From Actinomycetes bacterium (GTDB lineage: Bacteria > Actinomycetota > Actinomycetes > Streptosporangiales > Streptosporangiaceae): a stretch of DNA of 64,000 nucleotides. The stretch is from positions 124,001 to 188,000 of the forward strand of contig JAJYTD010000004.1 in assembly GCA_021793235.1 (NCBI GenBank), written 5' to 3'. The translations under genes and the position numbers were made by a program. Shown in pieces: positions 55,026 to 63,140 of the stretch; within the stretch, counting starts at the first letter, position 1, and every line of letters begins with the position of its first letter. The notes below the pieces were generated by a model, which was given only the letters and a program-made list of their open reading frames with translations, was not told where the DNA came from and made no database searches.

Positions 55026-55787
55026 ATGGGTGTCGCTGGCGGGGAAGTCACGGTCACAGCCCTAACGCACCGAGGCGCTGTACGTCCGGCGAACGAAGAC
55101 GCCGTGGTCATGGGGCCGCTCACCATTGCCAGCGCGAGTATGGCGATGCCGGTCCGGTGCGTGCTGCCGGTGAGCGAGCCGGTGATCCTCGCCGTGGCCG
55201 ACGGGCTCGGCGGACACGCCGCCGGTGAGATCGCCTCAGAACACGCGGTCCACCGCATGGCCGAGATGAGCCCTCGGCTGTCCTCTCCCGACGACGTCGG
55301 CGTCCTCCTGAAGAACATCGACGAGGAGATCAAGGACCACGCCACCCAGCACGCCGAGTTCTCCGGGATGGGGACGACCGTAGCGGGGATGCTGCTGAAC
55401 AACGACGGGAACTTCTGGTTCAACGTCGGCGACTCGCGCACCTACCGGTTGGAGGGGACGCGACTGCGGCAGCTCTCGCAGGACGACTCCCCGCCTCTGC
55501 CCCCGTCGGAGGACGGCAAGCCCGTCACCACGAATTTCATCACCCAGTCGCTCGGCGGCAGCGGGGCGACGGCGATGGTCCCGCACGTGGGCCGCGACCA
55601 CGATCCCGACCCGAGCACGTGGCTCATGTGCAGCGACGGCCTCTCCGACCTGGTGGCGCTGGAGGACATGGAGCAGATCATCGCCGAGGCCGGCAGCGAC
55701 GAGGTCGCCGTGCACGCCCTCTGGCAGGCCGCCATGGAGGGCTCCGGCCGCGACAACATCAGCATTCTCCTCGCCCGCCGCGTCTGA
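55026..55787 (+). CDS. PP2C-family serine/threonine protein phosphatase
   Basis: 253 residues. Metal and catalytic motifs are complete: RPANEDA, AVADGLGGHAAGE, GMGTTVAG, FNVGDSRTY, CSDGLSDL and GRDNISILLARR. It removes phosphate from Ser/Thr and would oppose Hanks kinases such as the one at the left edge. GGGAGGT seven bases before ATG 55026 decides the start. No membrane helix. Confidence 0.9.
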   Translation: MGVAGGEVTVTALTHRGAVRPANEDAVVMGPLTIASASMAMPVRCVLPVSEPVILAVADGLGGHAAGEIASEHAVHRMAEMSPRLSSPDDVGVLLKNIDEEIKDHATQHAEFSGMGTTVAGMLLNNDGNFWFNVGDSRTYRLEGTRLRQLSQDDSPPLPPSEDGKPVTTNFITQSLGGSGATAMVPHVGRDHDPDPSTWLMCSDGLSDLVALEDMEQIIAEAGSDEVAVHALWQAAMEGSGRDNISILLARRV

Positions 55788-55879
55788 TAGCGGGCAGCGG
55801 GAACGCGCGGCAGGCGCTCGGATGCGCCATCGCGGCGACCCGGGAGCACTACCCCGGGCCGCCCCTCTGCGATGTGGCC

Positions 55880-56494
55880 CTATGCGCCGTCTGATCCGCC
55901 GGGCCGGTTGCGCATCCGTACGATCAGGATGATGACCAGCGCGAGGATGGCGATCCCGCCGACGACGCCGGCGACCGGGCCGAACGCCGACATCGGATCC
56001 GCTGTGCTCGTGTCCCCGGGGGATGCCTCCGCCTCATCCGAGCCCTGCGCGTCCGCTGGTGCGGACTCCTGTGCCGACTCTTCCGCGGGCTCCTCGGGGA
56101 CGGCCTCCTCAGTGAGCGTGAACGCCATCTCCTCCTCGATCGGGTGCCCGTCAGCGGAGACGATCCGGTAGCCGACGGTGTACTCGCCGGCGGTCTCCAG
56201 CGGCTGCAGCGCGACCGACGCTGTGTTGCCGTCGACCTCGACATCGCCGTCCTCGTAGGTCGCATCGTCTGGACCGGTGACCACGATGGTGTTGTTGCCC
56301 TCGCCCACGTCGGCGTTGAAGGTGAGAACGACCTCTTCAGGCGCGCTGTCGAGTTCGGCGCCGTCTTCAGGGGAGGAGTCGATGAGGGTGTTGTGCGCGA
56401 GGGCGGGGGAAGCGGCCCCGAACCCCAGGAGCAGGGCGGCCGAGAGCGAGCCGATCAGTACGGCGCCGCGCCGCGCCGTGAATGTGTGCGTCAT
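55880..56494 (-). CDS. CopC-domain copper-resistance-like secreted protein
   Basis: 204 residues. Signal peptide 1-33 ending ASPALA, so the mature protein begins HNTL, giving the N-terminal His copper ligand of CopC. The CopC domain (about 34-130) includes SSPEDGAELDSAPEEVVLTFNADV and the VSADGHPIEEEMAFTL end with Asp-Gly-His. A Glu/Ala/Ser-rich linker leads to a C-terminal membrane anchor (VVGGIAILALVIILIVRMRNR). GGAAGG seven bases before ATG 56494. No CopD-type permease is adjacent. Confidence 0.87.
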   Translation of the reverse strand: MTHTFTARRGAVLIGSLSAALLLGFGAASPALAHNTLIDSSPEDGAELDSAPEEVVLTFNADVGEGNNTIVVTGPDDATYEDGDVEVDGNTASVALQPLETAGEYTVGYRIVSADGHPIEEEMAFTLTEEAVPEEPAEESAQESAPADAQGSDEAEASPGDTSTADPMSAFGPVAGVVGGIAILALVIILIVRMRNRPGGSDGA

Positions 56495-56650
56495 CGAAGA
56501 CCTTCCAAGCCGGGGATGTTCGTCCGTGGAATGCGCGTCGGTGCGCAGGGACCGCACGTACGAACCTAGCTGAGGGCGCGGGGTGTGGGAATGAGGCCCT
56601 CGCGGGGGGCATGGCGGCCCCGCCGGCCGTCGTTGGCCGCCGGTATCGGT

Positions 56651-56914
56651 TCAGCTCGCCGGAGCCAGCTCCCGGCGCATGTACCGGCGGTCCTCCGGTG
56701 TGGTCCCACCCCAGACGCCGTGTGCTTCTCCGGCGCGCAGCGCCCATTGCAGGCATTCCCTGCGGACCGCGCAGGTGCGGCAGATGGCCTTGGCGAGCTC
56801 GACGTCGTTCCGTCCCGGGCCGGTGGTGCTCACGGGAAAGAACAGCTCTGGGTCGTACTGGCGGCATGCTCCCTGCGCGACCCAGTCTTCGCTTTCGTGG
56901 TAAAGGCGGTTCAC
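56651..56914 (-). CDS. WhiB-family iron-sulfur transcriptional regulator
   Basis: 87 residues. Four cluster cysteines at 17, 45, 48 and 54 (C-x27-C-x2-C-x5-C), the turn GVWGG at 66-70 and a basic C-terminus (RRYMRRELA). Size and sequence resemble the WhiB1/WblE group. GTG 56914 has GGAGG seven bases upstream; the frame extends to 57136 without family similarity. The [4Fe-4S] cluster would make it respond to NO or oxygen and bind sigma region 4. An inverted repeat lies 116 bases upstream of the start. Confidence 0.92.
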   Translation of the reverse strand: MNRLYHESEDWVAQGACRQYDPELFFPVSTTGPGRNDVELAKAICRTCAVRRECLQWALRAGEAHGVWGGTTPEDRRYMRRELAPAS

Positions 56915-57029
56915 CAGGTGCCTCCGTTTCCTGGCTCGTGTCCCTCGTTCGGGGCGGCGGACCCTGCCGCCCTTGAGGTTGTGGAATTCGCGCGTGCGGA
57001 CAGGGGGCCGCAGCGCTTCTCGACTCATC

Positions 57030-57054
57030 GTAGTACTACATTCGGTCGTACTAC
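57030..57054. promoter_or_regulatory. GTAGTAC-N11-GTACTAC inverted repeat upstream of whiB-like gene
   Basis: A 7-bp perfect inverted repeat (57030-57036, 57048-57054), which also contains a direct repeat of TACTACA. It lies in the leader or promoter region of the gene at 56914 and suits a dimeric regulator. Confidence 0.5.
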
Positions 57055-57240
57055 AGGGAGTCTGCCAAAGAAATCGTCCTACCTTCAAGCTCTGAGCTGC
57101 GCTGTTGCGCGAGGGGGCGGTGGATTCGCGCCCCATGCGGTGCGGGGGCCTCGCGTACTCCGAGTCTGTTGCGAGGATTCACCCGAATTTGTGTGGTGTA
57201 AAACACATTTAAAATCCACTGCGGACCCCCCTATGTTTGA

Positions 57241-57269
57241 CCGTTCAGAGGCACAATTTCTCTGAACGG
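57241..57269. terminator. 10-bp hairpin between whiB-like gene and ect operon
   Basis: CCGTTCAGAG-N9-CTCTGAACGG in an A+T-rich stretch (57180-57265) of the 582-bp gap 56915-57496. It could end antisense transcripts or serve as an operator; no gene is next to it. Confidence 0.4.
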
Positions 57270-57469
57270 TTCTCCGCCGCTCCGGCGCGGGCCACCCCTG
57301 GGCGGCGGCCCGAATCCGCTGGTGAGTCCGGCGTGTGCGGCGGTTGTGCGAGCATGGTTCCGTTCCCCGGCGGCGACAACGGATAGTGACGACGGGCGCC
57401 TAAATAGACGAGCCCTACCCGGGGAAGCATCCTCGAAACATCCGCCGCTGAATCAGGGAAAACGCTGTT

Positions 57470-57492
57470 CAGGAACGTTCGCTATGTTCCTG
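57470..57492 (+). promoter_or_regulatory. Candidate ect promoter with overlapping operator
   Basis: CAGGAAC-N9-GTTCCTG is a 7-bp perfect inverted repeat. A TATGTT -10-like hexamer (57483-57488) lies inside it, eight bases before the GTG of ectA, so transcription would start at or next to the codon and a bound repressor would block it. Confidence 0.5.
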
Positions 57493-57496
57493 GGAC

Positions 57497-58090
57497 GTGT
57501 CACATCAACATGCCGAACCCAAAGATCCCGCCGCCTCTTTGGATGACCCCGGAGTAGTCGCCAGCGGTGCGGGGCCCGACGGCGTGCGCATCGCGCCGCC
57601 GGTCCTAGACGATGGGCGGCACCTCTGGCGGCTGGCCCGCGACGCGGGACTCGATGTCAATTCGCCCTATGCCTACGCCCTGTGGTGCAGGGATTTCGCG
57701 GCGACCACCGTCACCGCCCGCGACGAGGAAGGCCGACTGCGCGGGTTCGTCACCGGTTACGTGCGCCCGGACGCCGCGGACACCTACTTCCTCTGGCAGG
57801 TGGCGGTCGATGCCGAATTCCGCGGCCGCCGCCTGGCGCGCCGCATGCTCGACCACATCGGCGACCGCATCGTCGCCCGAGGACTGACGCACCTGGAGGC
57901 GACGGTCACTCCGGACAACACCGCCTCACGAGCGCTGTTCGCCTCCTTCGCCCGCGACCACGGCGCAGAGCCCGAGTGGACACCGCTCTTCGAGCGCGAG
58001 CACTTCCCGTGCGAGGACTCCGGTGCGCACGAACCCGAAGACCTCGTGCGCATCGGTCCACTGCGCCCCGCACGCGACCGATCGTCCTGA
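57497..58090 (+). CDS. ectA: L-2,4-diaminobutyrate N-gamma-acetyltransferase
   Basis: 197 residues, GNAT fold. LDVNSPYAYALWCRDFAATTV, FVTGYVRPDAADTYFLWQVAVD and RGRRLARRML are hallmark EctA stretches. It acetylates L-2,4-diaminobutyrate from EctB, the second step of ectoine synthesis. The N-terminal 40 residues are variable. GTG 57497 lacks a ribosome site, consistent with a leaderless message from the -10 at 57483. First gene of ectABCD. Confidence 0.93.
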   Translation: MSHQHAEPKDPAASLDDPGVVASGAGPDGVRIAPPVLDDGRHLWRLARDAGLDVNSPYAYALWCRDFAATTVTARDEEGRLRGFVTGYVRPDAADTYFLWQVAVDAEFRGRRLARRMLDHIGDRIVARGLTHLEATVTPDNTASRALFASFARDHGAEPEWTPLFEREHFPCEDSGAHEPEDLVRIGPLRPARDRSS

Positions 58091-58159
58091 CCGCCCCCCG
58101 CCGTCACAGCCGCGAGCCCACGAGCCCGGAGCCTGGGGAAAGGAACCAAGGAACACACG

Positions 58160-59425
58160 ATGGAGATCTTCGACCGCCTCGAATCCGAAGTCCGCAGCTA
58201 CTGCCGTAGCTGGCCGGCTGTCTTCAACGAGGCGCGCGGCAGCTACATCTACGACGAATCGGGGCGCCCCTACCTCGACTTCTTCGCGGGTGCCGGCTCG
58301 CTCAACTACGGACACAACAACCCCGAACTGAAAGCCGAACTCCTCGACTACCTCATAGGCGACTCGGTGGTGCACAGCCTGGACGCCTACAGCGTGGCCA
58401 AACGGGACTTCCTGCAGACCTTCGGCGATGTCGTACTCGGCCCGCGCGGACTGGACTACAAGGTGCAGTTCCCCGGACCCGCCGGAAACAACGCGGTCGA
58501 GGCCGCGCTGAAACTGGCCCGCAAATACACCGGGCGCGAAACCGTCATCAGCTTCACCAACGGCTTCCACGGCATGACGCTCGGAGCCCTCGCCGTGACC
58601 GGAAACTCCATGAAGCGGGGCGGTGCCGGGGTGCCGCTGAGCCACGCGGCCACCATGCCGTTCGACAACTACATGGACGGCAAGACGCCGGACTTCCTGT
58701 GGCTGCGCAGCCTGCTGGAGGACAGCGGCAGCGGCCTGGACGCGCCGGCCGCGGTCATCGTCGAGACGGTGCAGGGCGAGGGCGGCATCAACGTCGCCAG
58801 CGCCGAATGGCTGCGCGGCCTGTCCGCACTCTGCAAGGAGTACGACATCCTGCTCATCGTGGACGACATCCAGATGGGCTGCGGCCGTACCGGTCCGTTC
58901 TTCAGCTTCGAGCACGCCGGGATCGAGCCGGACATCGTCACCCTCTCCAAGTCCATCAGCGGCTACGGCATCCCGCTCGCGCTCACGCTGTTCAAACGGG
59001 AGCTGGACGTCTGGGACCCGGGCGAGCACAACGGAACCTTCCGCGGCCCCAACCCGGCCTTCGTCACCGGCACCGCCGCGCTGAACACCTTCTGGCGCGA
59101 TGACGCCCTGCAGCAGCAGACCCTGGCCAAGGGCGAGCTCATCGAGGCGCGGCTCACCGCCCTCGCCGAGGAGCTGGCCGACGCCGGCGCCCACGTCCGC
59201 GGCCGCGGGATGGCCCGCGGCATCGCCTTCACGCAGGAAGGGGCGGCCAAGCAGGTGAGCCGGGGCGCGTTCGAGCGCGGGCTGCTGCTGGAGACGTCGG
59301 GGCCCGAAGACGAGGTCGCCAAACTCCTCCCGCCGCTCACGGCGACCGAGGAAGAGCTGGAGCAGGGGCTGGAGATTATTGCCGAAGCAGCCCGGGACGC
59401 CGTGAAAATTCCACAGCCAGCGTAA
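58160..59425 (+). CDS. ectB: Diaminobutyrate-2-oxoglutarate transaminase
   Basis: 421 residues, class III PLP aminotransferase. PLP lysine K264 in [22 protein letters not shown] before it, [22 protein letters not shown] for phosphate binding. It makes L-2,4-diaminobutyrate from aspartate semialdehyde and glutamate, the first step of ectoine synthesis. It follows ectA by 69 bp and GGAAAGGAA precedes the ATG. Confidence 0.95.
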   Translation: MEIFDRLESEVRSYCRSWPAVFNEARGSYIYDESGRPYLDFFAGAGSLNYGHNNPELKAELLDYLIGDSVVHSLDAYSVAKRDFLQTFGDVVLGPRGLDYKVQFPGPAGNNAVEAALKLARKYTGRETVISFTNGFHGMTLGALAVTGNSMKRGGAGVPLSHAATMPFDNYMDGKTPDFLWLRSLLEDSGSGLDAPAAVIVETVQGEGGINVASAEWLRGLSALCKEYDILLIVDDIQMGCGRTGPFFSFEHAGIEPDIVTLSKSISGYGIPLALTLFKRELDVWDPGEHNGTFRGPNPAFVTGTAALNTFWRDDALQQQTLAKGELIEARLTALAEELADAGAHVRGRGMARGIAFTQEGAAKQVSRGAFERGLLLETSGPEDEVAKLLPPLTATEEELEQGLEIIAEAARDAVKIPQPA

Positions 59426-59552
59426 CCGGAAACCCTGGCGCGCGGGTACGGGAACTGCACAATTGCTCTGGAGGCTGCGGGACTTGCGGAGTCCTCCCCA
59501 AGCCCCTGCCTTCAGGGCAACGCAGGACGAATTGAGAAGAGGAGTAGGCACC

Positions 59553-59951
59553 TTGATCGTGCGCAGCTTGAGCGACATCGACGGAACCGACGCCGATGTC
59601 CAGACGGAGACATGGCGGAGCCGCCGCATCGTCCTGGCCAAGGACGGTGTGGGCTTCTCCTTCCATGAAACCGTGCTGTACGCGGGCACCGAGACGAGCA
59701 TGTGGTACGCCAACCACATCGAACTGGTGCACTGCATCGAGGGTGAGGCCGAAGTCACCAACGACGAGACCGGCGAAACCCACCTCATCACGCCGGGGAC
59801 GCTCTACCTCCTCAACGGCCATGAGCACCACACCGTCCGTCCCAAGACCGACTTCCGTGTCCTGTGCGTCTTCAACCCGCCCGTGACGGGGCGCGAAGTG
59901 CACGACGAGAACGGGGTGTACCCGCTGCTGACCGAAGAGGGCCAGGCATAG
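59553..59951 (+). CDS. ectC: L-ectoine synthase
   Basis: 132-residue cupin ([11 protein letters not shown] at the start, [36 protein letters not shown]). It cyclises N-gamma-acetyl-diaminobutyrate to ectoine using a metal. The conserved N-terminus and GAGGAG upstream make TTG 59553 the start (GTG 59559 is possible). 127 bp after ectB. Confidence 0.94.
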   Translation: MIVRSLSDIDGTDADVQTETWRSRRIVLAKDGVGFSFHETVLYAGTETSMWYANHIELVHCIEGEAEVTNDETGETHLITPGTLYLLNGHEHHTVRPKTDFRVLCVFNPPVTGREVHDENGVYPLLTEEGQA

Positions 59952-60087
59952 GCGCACAACCGCACCGCACGCGGGCGGGGCGTGCCTCCGCGCCCCGCCC
60001 GCGTCCTCCCCACCCGTGCCAGAACCGACCGAAGAACAGGTACGACGCCGATACGACAAAGGAGCGGAAGCCCCTCAGGGCATAGCC

Positions 60088-61002
60088 ATGACGACTGCGT
60101 TGATGACCCGATCCGAGCAGCCGACCCTGGACGACTACCCGACCCGTAAGAACCACACGCCGGCACTGCTGTACCGCAAGGACGCCACAGTGTGGGGAGA
60201 AGCCGGGGACGGCCCCCTGGAGCACGAGGACCTGGCCGGCTATGACCAGAAGGGCTACCTCCAGATCGGGTCCCTGCTCAACCCCGAGGAGCTGGAGAAG
60301 TACCGGGGCGAGCTGCACCGCCTCAGCGGGGACCGGGAACTGAAGAGGGATGAGCGCGTCGTCGTCGAGCGTGCGTCCGACGAGGTTCGTTCCATCTTCG
60401 AGGTGCACAAGATCAGCCCGGTCTTCGCCGATCTGGTGCGCGATCCGCGTATCATCGGCCGCGCCCGCCAGATCCTCGGTTCCGATGTCTACGTGCACCA
60501 GAGCCGCGTCAACTACAAGCCCGGCTTCGGCGGCGCGGATTTCTTCTGGCACTCCGATTTCGAGACCTGGCACGCCGAGGACGGGATGCCCCGGATGCGC
60601 GCGGTCAGCATCTCGATCGCCCTGACCGACAATTACCAGCACAACGGTGCGTTGATGATCATGCCGGGCTCGCACCGGACCTTCGTCTCCTGCGTCGGTG
60701 AGACCCCAAAGGACCACTATCGTGCGTCACTGAAGACTCAGGAGATCGGCACCCCGGACCAGGGCAGCCTGTCCATCCTCGCGGGCAAGCACGGAATCGA
60801 TGTGCTGACCGGGCCCGCGGGCGGGGCGATCATGTTCGACTCCAACTGCATGCACGGCTCCAACGGCAACATCACGCCGTTTCCCCGCTCGAACATCTTC
60901 ATTGTCTTCAACAGCGTGGACAACACCTGTGTCGAGCCCTTCGCGGCGCCGAAGCCGAGGCCGTCCTTCCTGGGTGCGCGCGATTTCACCCCGGTGAAAT
61001 AG
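60088..61002 (+). CDS. ectD: Ectoine hydroxylase
   Basis: 304-residue Fe(II)/2-oxoglutarate dioxygenase that makes 5-hydroxyectoine. Iron ligands are H155 and D157 (FFWHSDFETWH) and H256 (CMHGSNGN); the signature FxWHSDFETWHxEDGMP is complete. ATG 60088 gives the normal length; an in-frame GTG at 60016 would add 24 residues. Last gene of the operon, 136 bp after ectC, closed by a strong hairpin. Confidence 0.95.
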   Translation: MTTALMTRSEQPTLDDYPTRKNHTPALLYRKDATVWGEAGDGPLEHEDLAGYDQKGYLQIGSLLNPEELEKYRGELHRLSGDRELKRDERVVVERASDEVRSIFEVHKISPVFADLVRDPRIIGRARQILGSDVYVHQSRVNYKPGFGGADFFWHSDFETWHAEDGMPRMRAVSISIALTDNYQHNGALMIMPGSHRTFVSCVGETPKDHYRASLKTQEIGTPDQGSLSILAGKHGIDVLTGPAGGAIMFDSNCMHGSNGNITPFPRSNIFIVFNSVDNTCVEPFAAPKPRPSFLGARDFTPVK

Positions 61003-61067
61003 GCAGCGCCTATGCGCGGGTCCGGGTAGCCGGACTCGCGCCAGCCAGTCGGCCGAACCCGCTGGCC

Positions 61068-61098
61068 GAGCCGCCGCCCGCTTCCCGGGCGGCGGCTC
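61068..61098 (+). terminator. Terminator hairpin of the ect operon
   Basis: A 13-bp perfect stem, GAGCCGCCGCCCG with its complement, around a CTTCC loop, 66 bases after the ectD stop. No T tract, as is common in actinomycetes. Confidence 0.65.
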
Positions 61099-61120
61099 GC
61101 CGCTGTGCGACCCTGGGGCC

Positions 61121-61585
61121 ATGGCACGACTGCTCATCGTTCACCACACGGCCTCGCCGGCGACGCAGACCATGCTCGAAGCCGTCCTGGAGGGGGCGCG
61201 CAACGACGACATCGAAGGGGTCGAGGCCGTGACCCGGCCGGCGCTGGGGGCGACGGCCGCGGATCTTCTCGCGGCGGACGCGGTCATCCTCGGCACCCCC
61301 GCGAACATCGGATACATGTCCGGCGCGCTGAAGCACTTCTTCGACACGGTGTACTACCCGTGCCTGTCCGACACCACCGGCCTGCCCTACGCGCTCTACG
61401 TGCACGGCAACAACGACACGGCGGGAGCCGTGCGCGCCGTGGAGTCGATCGCCAAGGGGATGTCCTGGGAGCGGCACCGGCCTCCGGTCACCGTTGTCGG
61501 GGCGCCTTCCCGAGAGGACCGGGAGGCGTGCTGGGAACTGGGGGCCGTCACCGCGCTGGCGGCCTTAGACAGATGCGGCGATTGA
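61121..61585 (+). CDS. Flavodoxin-fold NAD(P)H-dependent oxidoreductase-like protein
   Basis: 154 residues. IVHHTASPATQTMLEAVLEGA (phosphate loop), VILGTPANIGYMSGALKHFFDTVYYP and YVHGNNDTAGAVRAVESIAKG match flavodoxin/WrbA-type FMN proteins. It probably carries FMN and transfers electrons; the partner is unknown. It starts 22 bp after the ect terminator. Confidence 0.8.
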   Translation: MARLLIVHHTASPATQTMLEAVLEGARNDDIEGVEAVTRPALGATAADLLAADAVILGTPANIGYMSGALKHFFDTVYYPCLSDTTGLPYALYVHGNNDTAGAVRAVESIAKGMSWERHRPPVTVVGAPSREDREACWELGAVTALAALDRCGD

Positions 61586-61660
61586 CGACATACCGCTTTC
61601 ATTTCGTCACTCGTGGTTCCTCTCGGGGCAGACTGGGATCTCGAACCGGGGGAGAAGCAG

Positions 61661-62587
61661 GTGACGAAGGCGTATGGACAGCTACTGCGGTGGGGCCTGG
61701 TCGGCCTCACGATCGTGCTGGTGGCCGTGCTTGCGGGGCTTCCGCCGCAGGTGATCTTCTGGGGCGAGGGCCTGCTGGCGGGAGGCGTGTTCTTCCCCAC
61801 CGCCATCGGCCTGGTTCTGCTGTGGGCGTTCAGTTCCCGCGACCAGCGCGGCGACCTCGACAAGCGGGTCGGGCTCACCCTGGGCGGGCACCCGGTCCAC
61901 ATCGAACTGGCATGGCTGATGACCGCGCTGCTGTGCTTCCTCGGCGGCACGATCGGCCTGTCCCGCCTTTTCGCGATGGTGCTCCCACCGGCCCTGTTCG
62001 TGACGGCGATGCCCGTGGTCCGCTTCGTCTTCCTGTTCGCGATGCCGATCCTGTTCACCGACCGGGCAGGGCGCACCCTGCGCCGGCACGGAGCGGGCAT
62101 GCAGAACCTGGCCATGAACGTGACCGAGCGGTGGCGGTGGATGGGGGCCGTGCCCGTCCTGTGCTGCCTGGGACTCACAGCGGCGTCGGCGTACCCGGTG
62201 GACGAACCCTTACCGGATGCGCCCTCACCGGCCGCGCTCATCGCCACGGTGCTGGTGGCGTTCATCGCGATCGCGGTCCCCGAGGAGGTCTTCTTCCGCG
62301 CCATGCTGCAGACCCGCCTGGAGCAGGTCGCCGGCCGGTGGCCCGCGATCCTGCTGACCTCCTGCGTTTTCGCCTTCACCTACGCGGTCTTGAACGACTA
62401 CGTCGAACTCACTCCGCTGCCCCCCCAGTTCTCCGAGAACCTTCCGGCCGCGCTGGAGACCTACGGCGTATTCGGTCTGCTGCTCGGATACATGTGGGTG
62501 TGCTACCGGAACATATGGCTGAACATAGTGCTGCGCGGCTCCCTGATCACCCTGCTGGTAGCGCCGACAGTGCGGCTGGTGACGTGA
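61661..62587 (+). CDS. CPBP/Abi-family intramembrane protease-like protein
   Basis: 308 residues with about eight hydrophobic segments. The EExxxR motif is present (E208, E209, R213 in PEEVFFRAML), but the His residues of motifs 2 and 3 are not found: the segments read FAFTYAV and RNIWLNIVLR. Proteolysis is therefore doubtful. GTG 61661 has GGGGGAG upstream; a longer start at 61613 is possible. Such proteins act in prenyl-protein processing, bacteriocin immunity or envelope control. Confidence 0.75.
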   Translation: MTKAYGQLLRWGLVGLTIVLVAVLAGLPPQVIFWGEGLLAGGVFFPTAIGLVLLWAFSSRDQRGDLDKRVGLTLGGHPVHIELAWLMTALLCFLGGTIGLSRLFAMVLPPALFVTAMPVVRFVFLFAMPILFTDRAGRTLRRHGAGMQNLAMNVTERWRWMGAVPVLCCLGLTAASAYPVDEPLPDAPSPAALIATVLVAFIAIAVPEEVFFRAMLQTRLEQVAGRWPAILLTSCVFAFTYAVLNDYVELTPLPPQFSENLPAALETYGVFGLLLGYMWVCYRNIWLNIVLRGSLITLLVAPTVRLVT

Positions 62588-62633
62588 ACCGGGGCCCGGG
62601 CGGCATGCCGCGCGCGGCTGGGAGGATGGCCCC

Positions 62634-63071
62634 ATGGCCGAACACAAGGTGTCGCGGAGCGTCGTGATCGACGCCCCCGCGGAGACGATCTTCGACATCA
62701 TCGCCGACCCCCGGCGCCACCCCGAATTCGACGGTTCCGGCACCGTGCGCGAATTGGTCACCGGCCCCGAGCGGCTCGGGCCCGAAGCGCGCTTCAGCAT
62801 GGGCATGACGATGGGCCTGCCCTACCGCATGGCCAACCGCGTGGTGGAGTTCACCGCCGACCGCCTGCTGGCCTGGCGCCACCTCGGCCCGCACCGCTGG
62901 CGGTGGGAGCTGGAGCCGCTGGCGGACGGAACCACCCGGGTGACCGAGACCTTCGACTACTCCTTCGGCGGATCGCTCTTCTACATCCTGATGGGGATGC
63001 CGTCACGCAACGCCCGCGGCATCGAGCACACCCTGCCCCGCCTCAAGCGCCTCGCCGAGAACAGCCGCTGA
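62634..63071 (+). CDS. SRPBCC (START/Bet v1-like) family protein
   Basis: 145 residues. KVSRSVVIDAPAETIFDIIADPRRHPEFDGSG at the start and the WRWELEPLADGTTRVTETFDYSF strand pair with a C-terminal helix define a polyketide-cyclase-like ligand-binding barrel. Ligand unknown. It is 46 bp after the CPBP gene. Confidence 0.85.
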   Translation: MAEHKVSRSVVIDAPAETIFDIIADPRRHPEFDGSGTVRELVTGPERLGPEARFSMGMTMGLPYRMANRVVEFTADRLLAWRHLGPHRWRWELEPLADGTTRVTETFDYSFGGSLFYILMGMPSRNARGIEHTLPRLKRLAENSR

Positions 63072-63140
63072 GCATCCCGCGCCGCAGCACGGTGCGCTGA
63101 CCGGAGCGGCAAAGGGCCCGCCCGTGCCAGACTTGGGATC

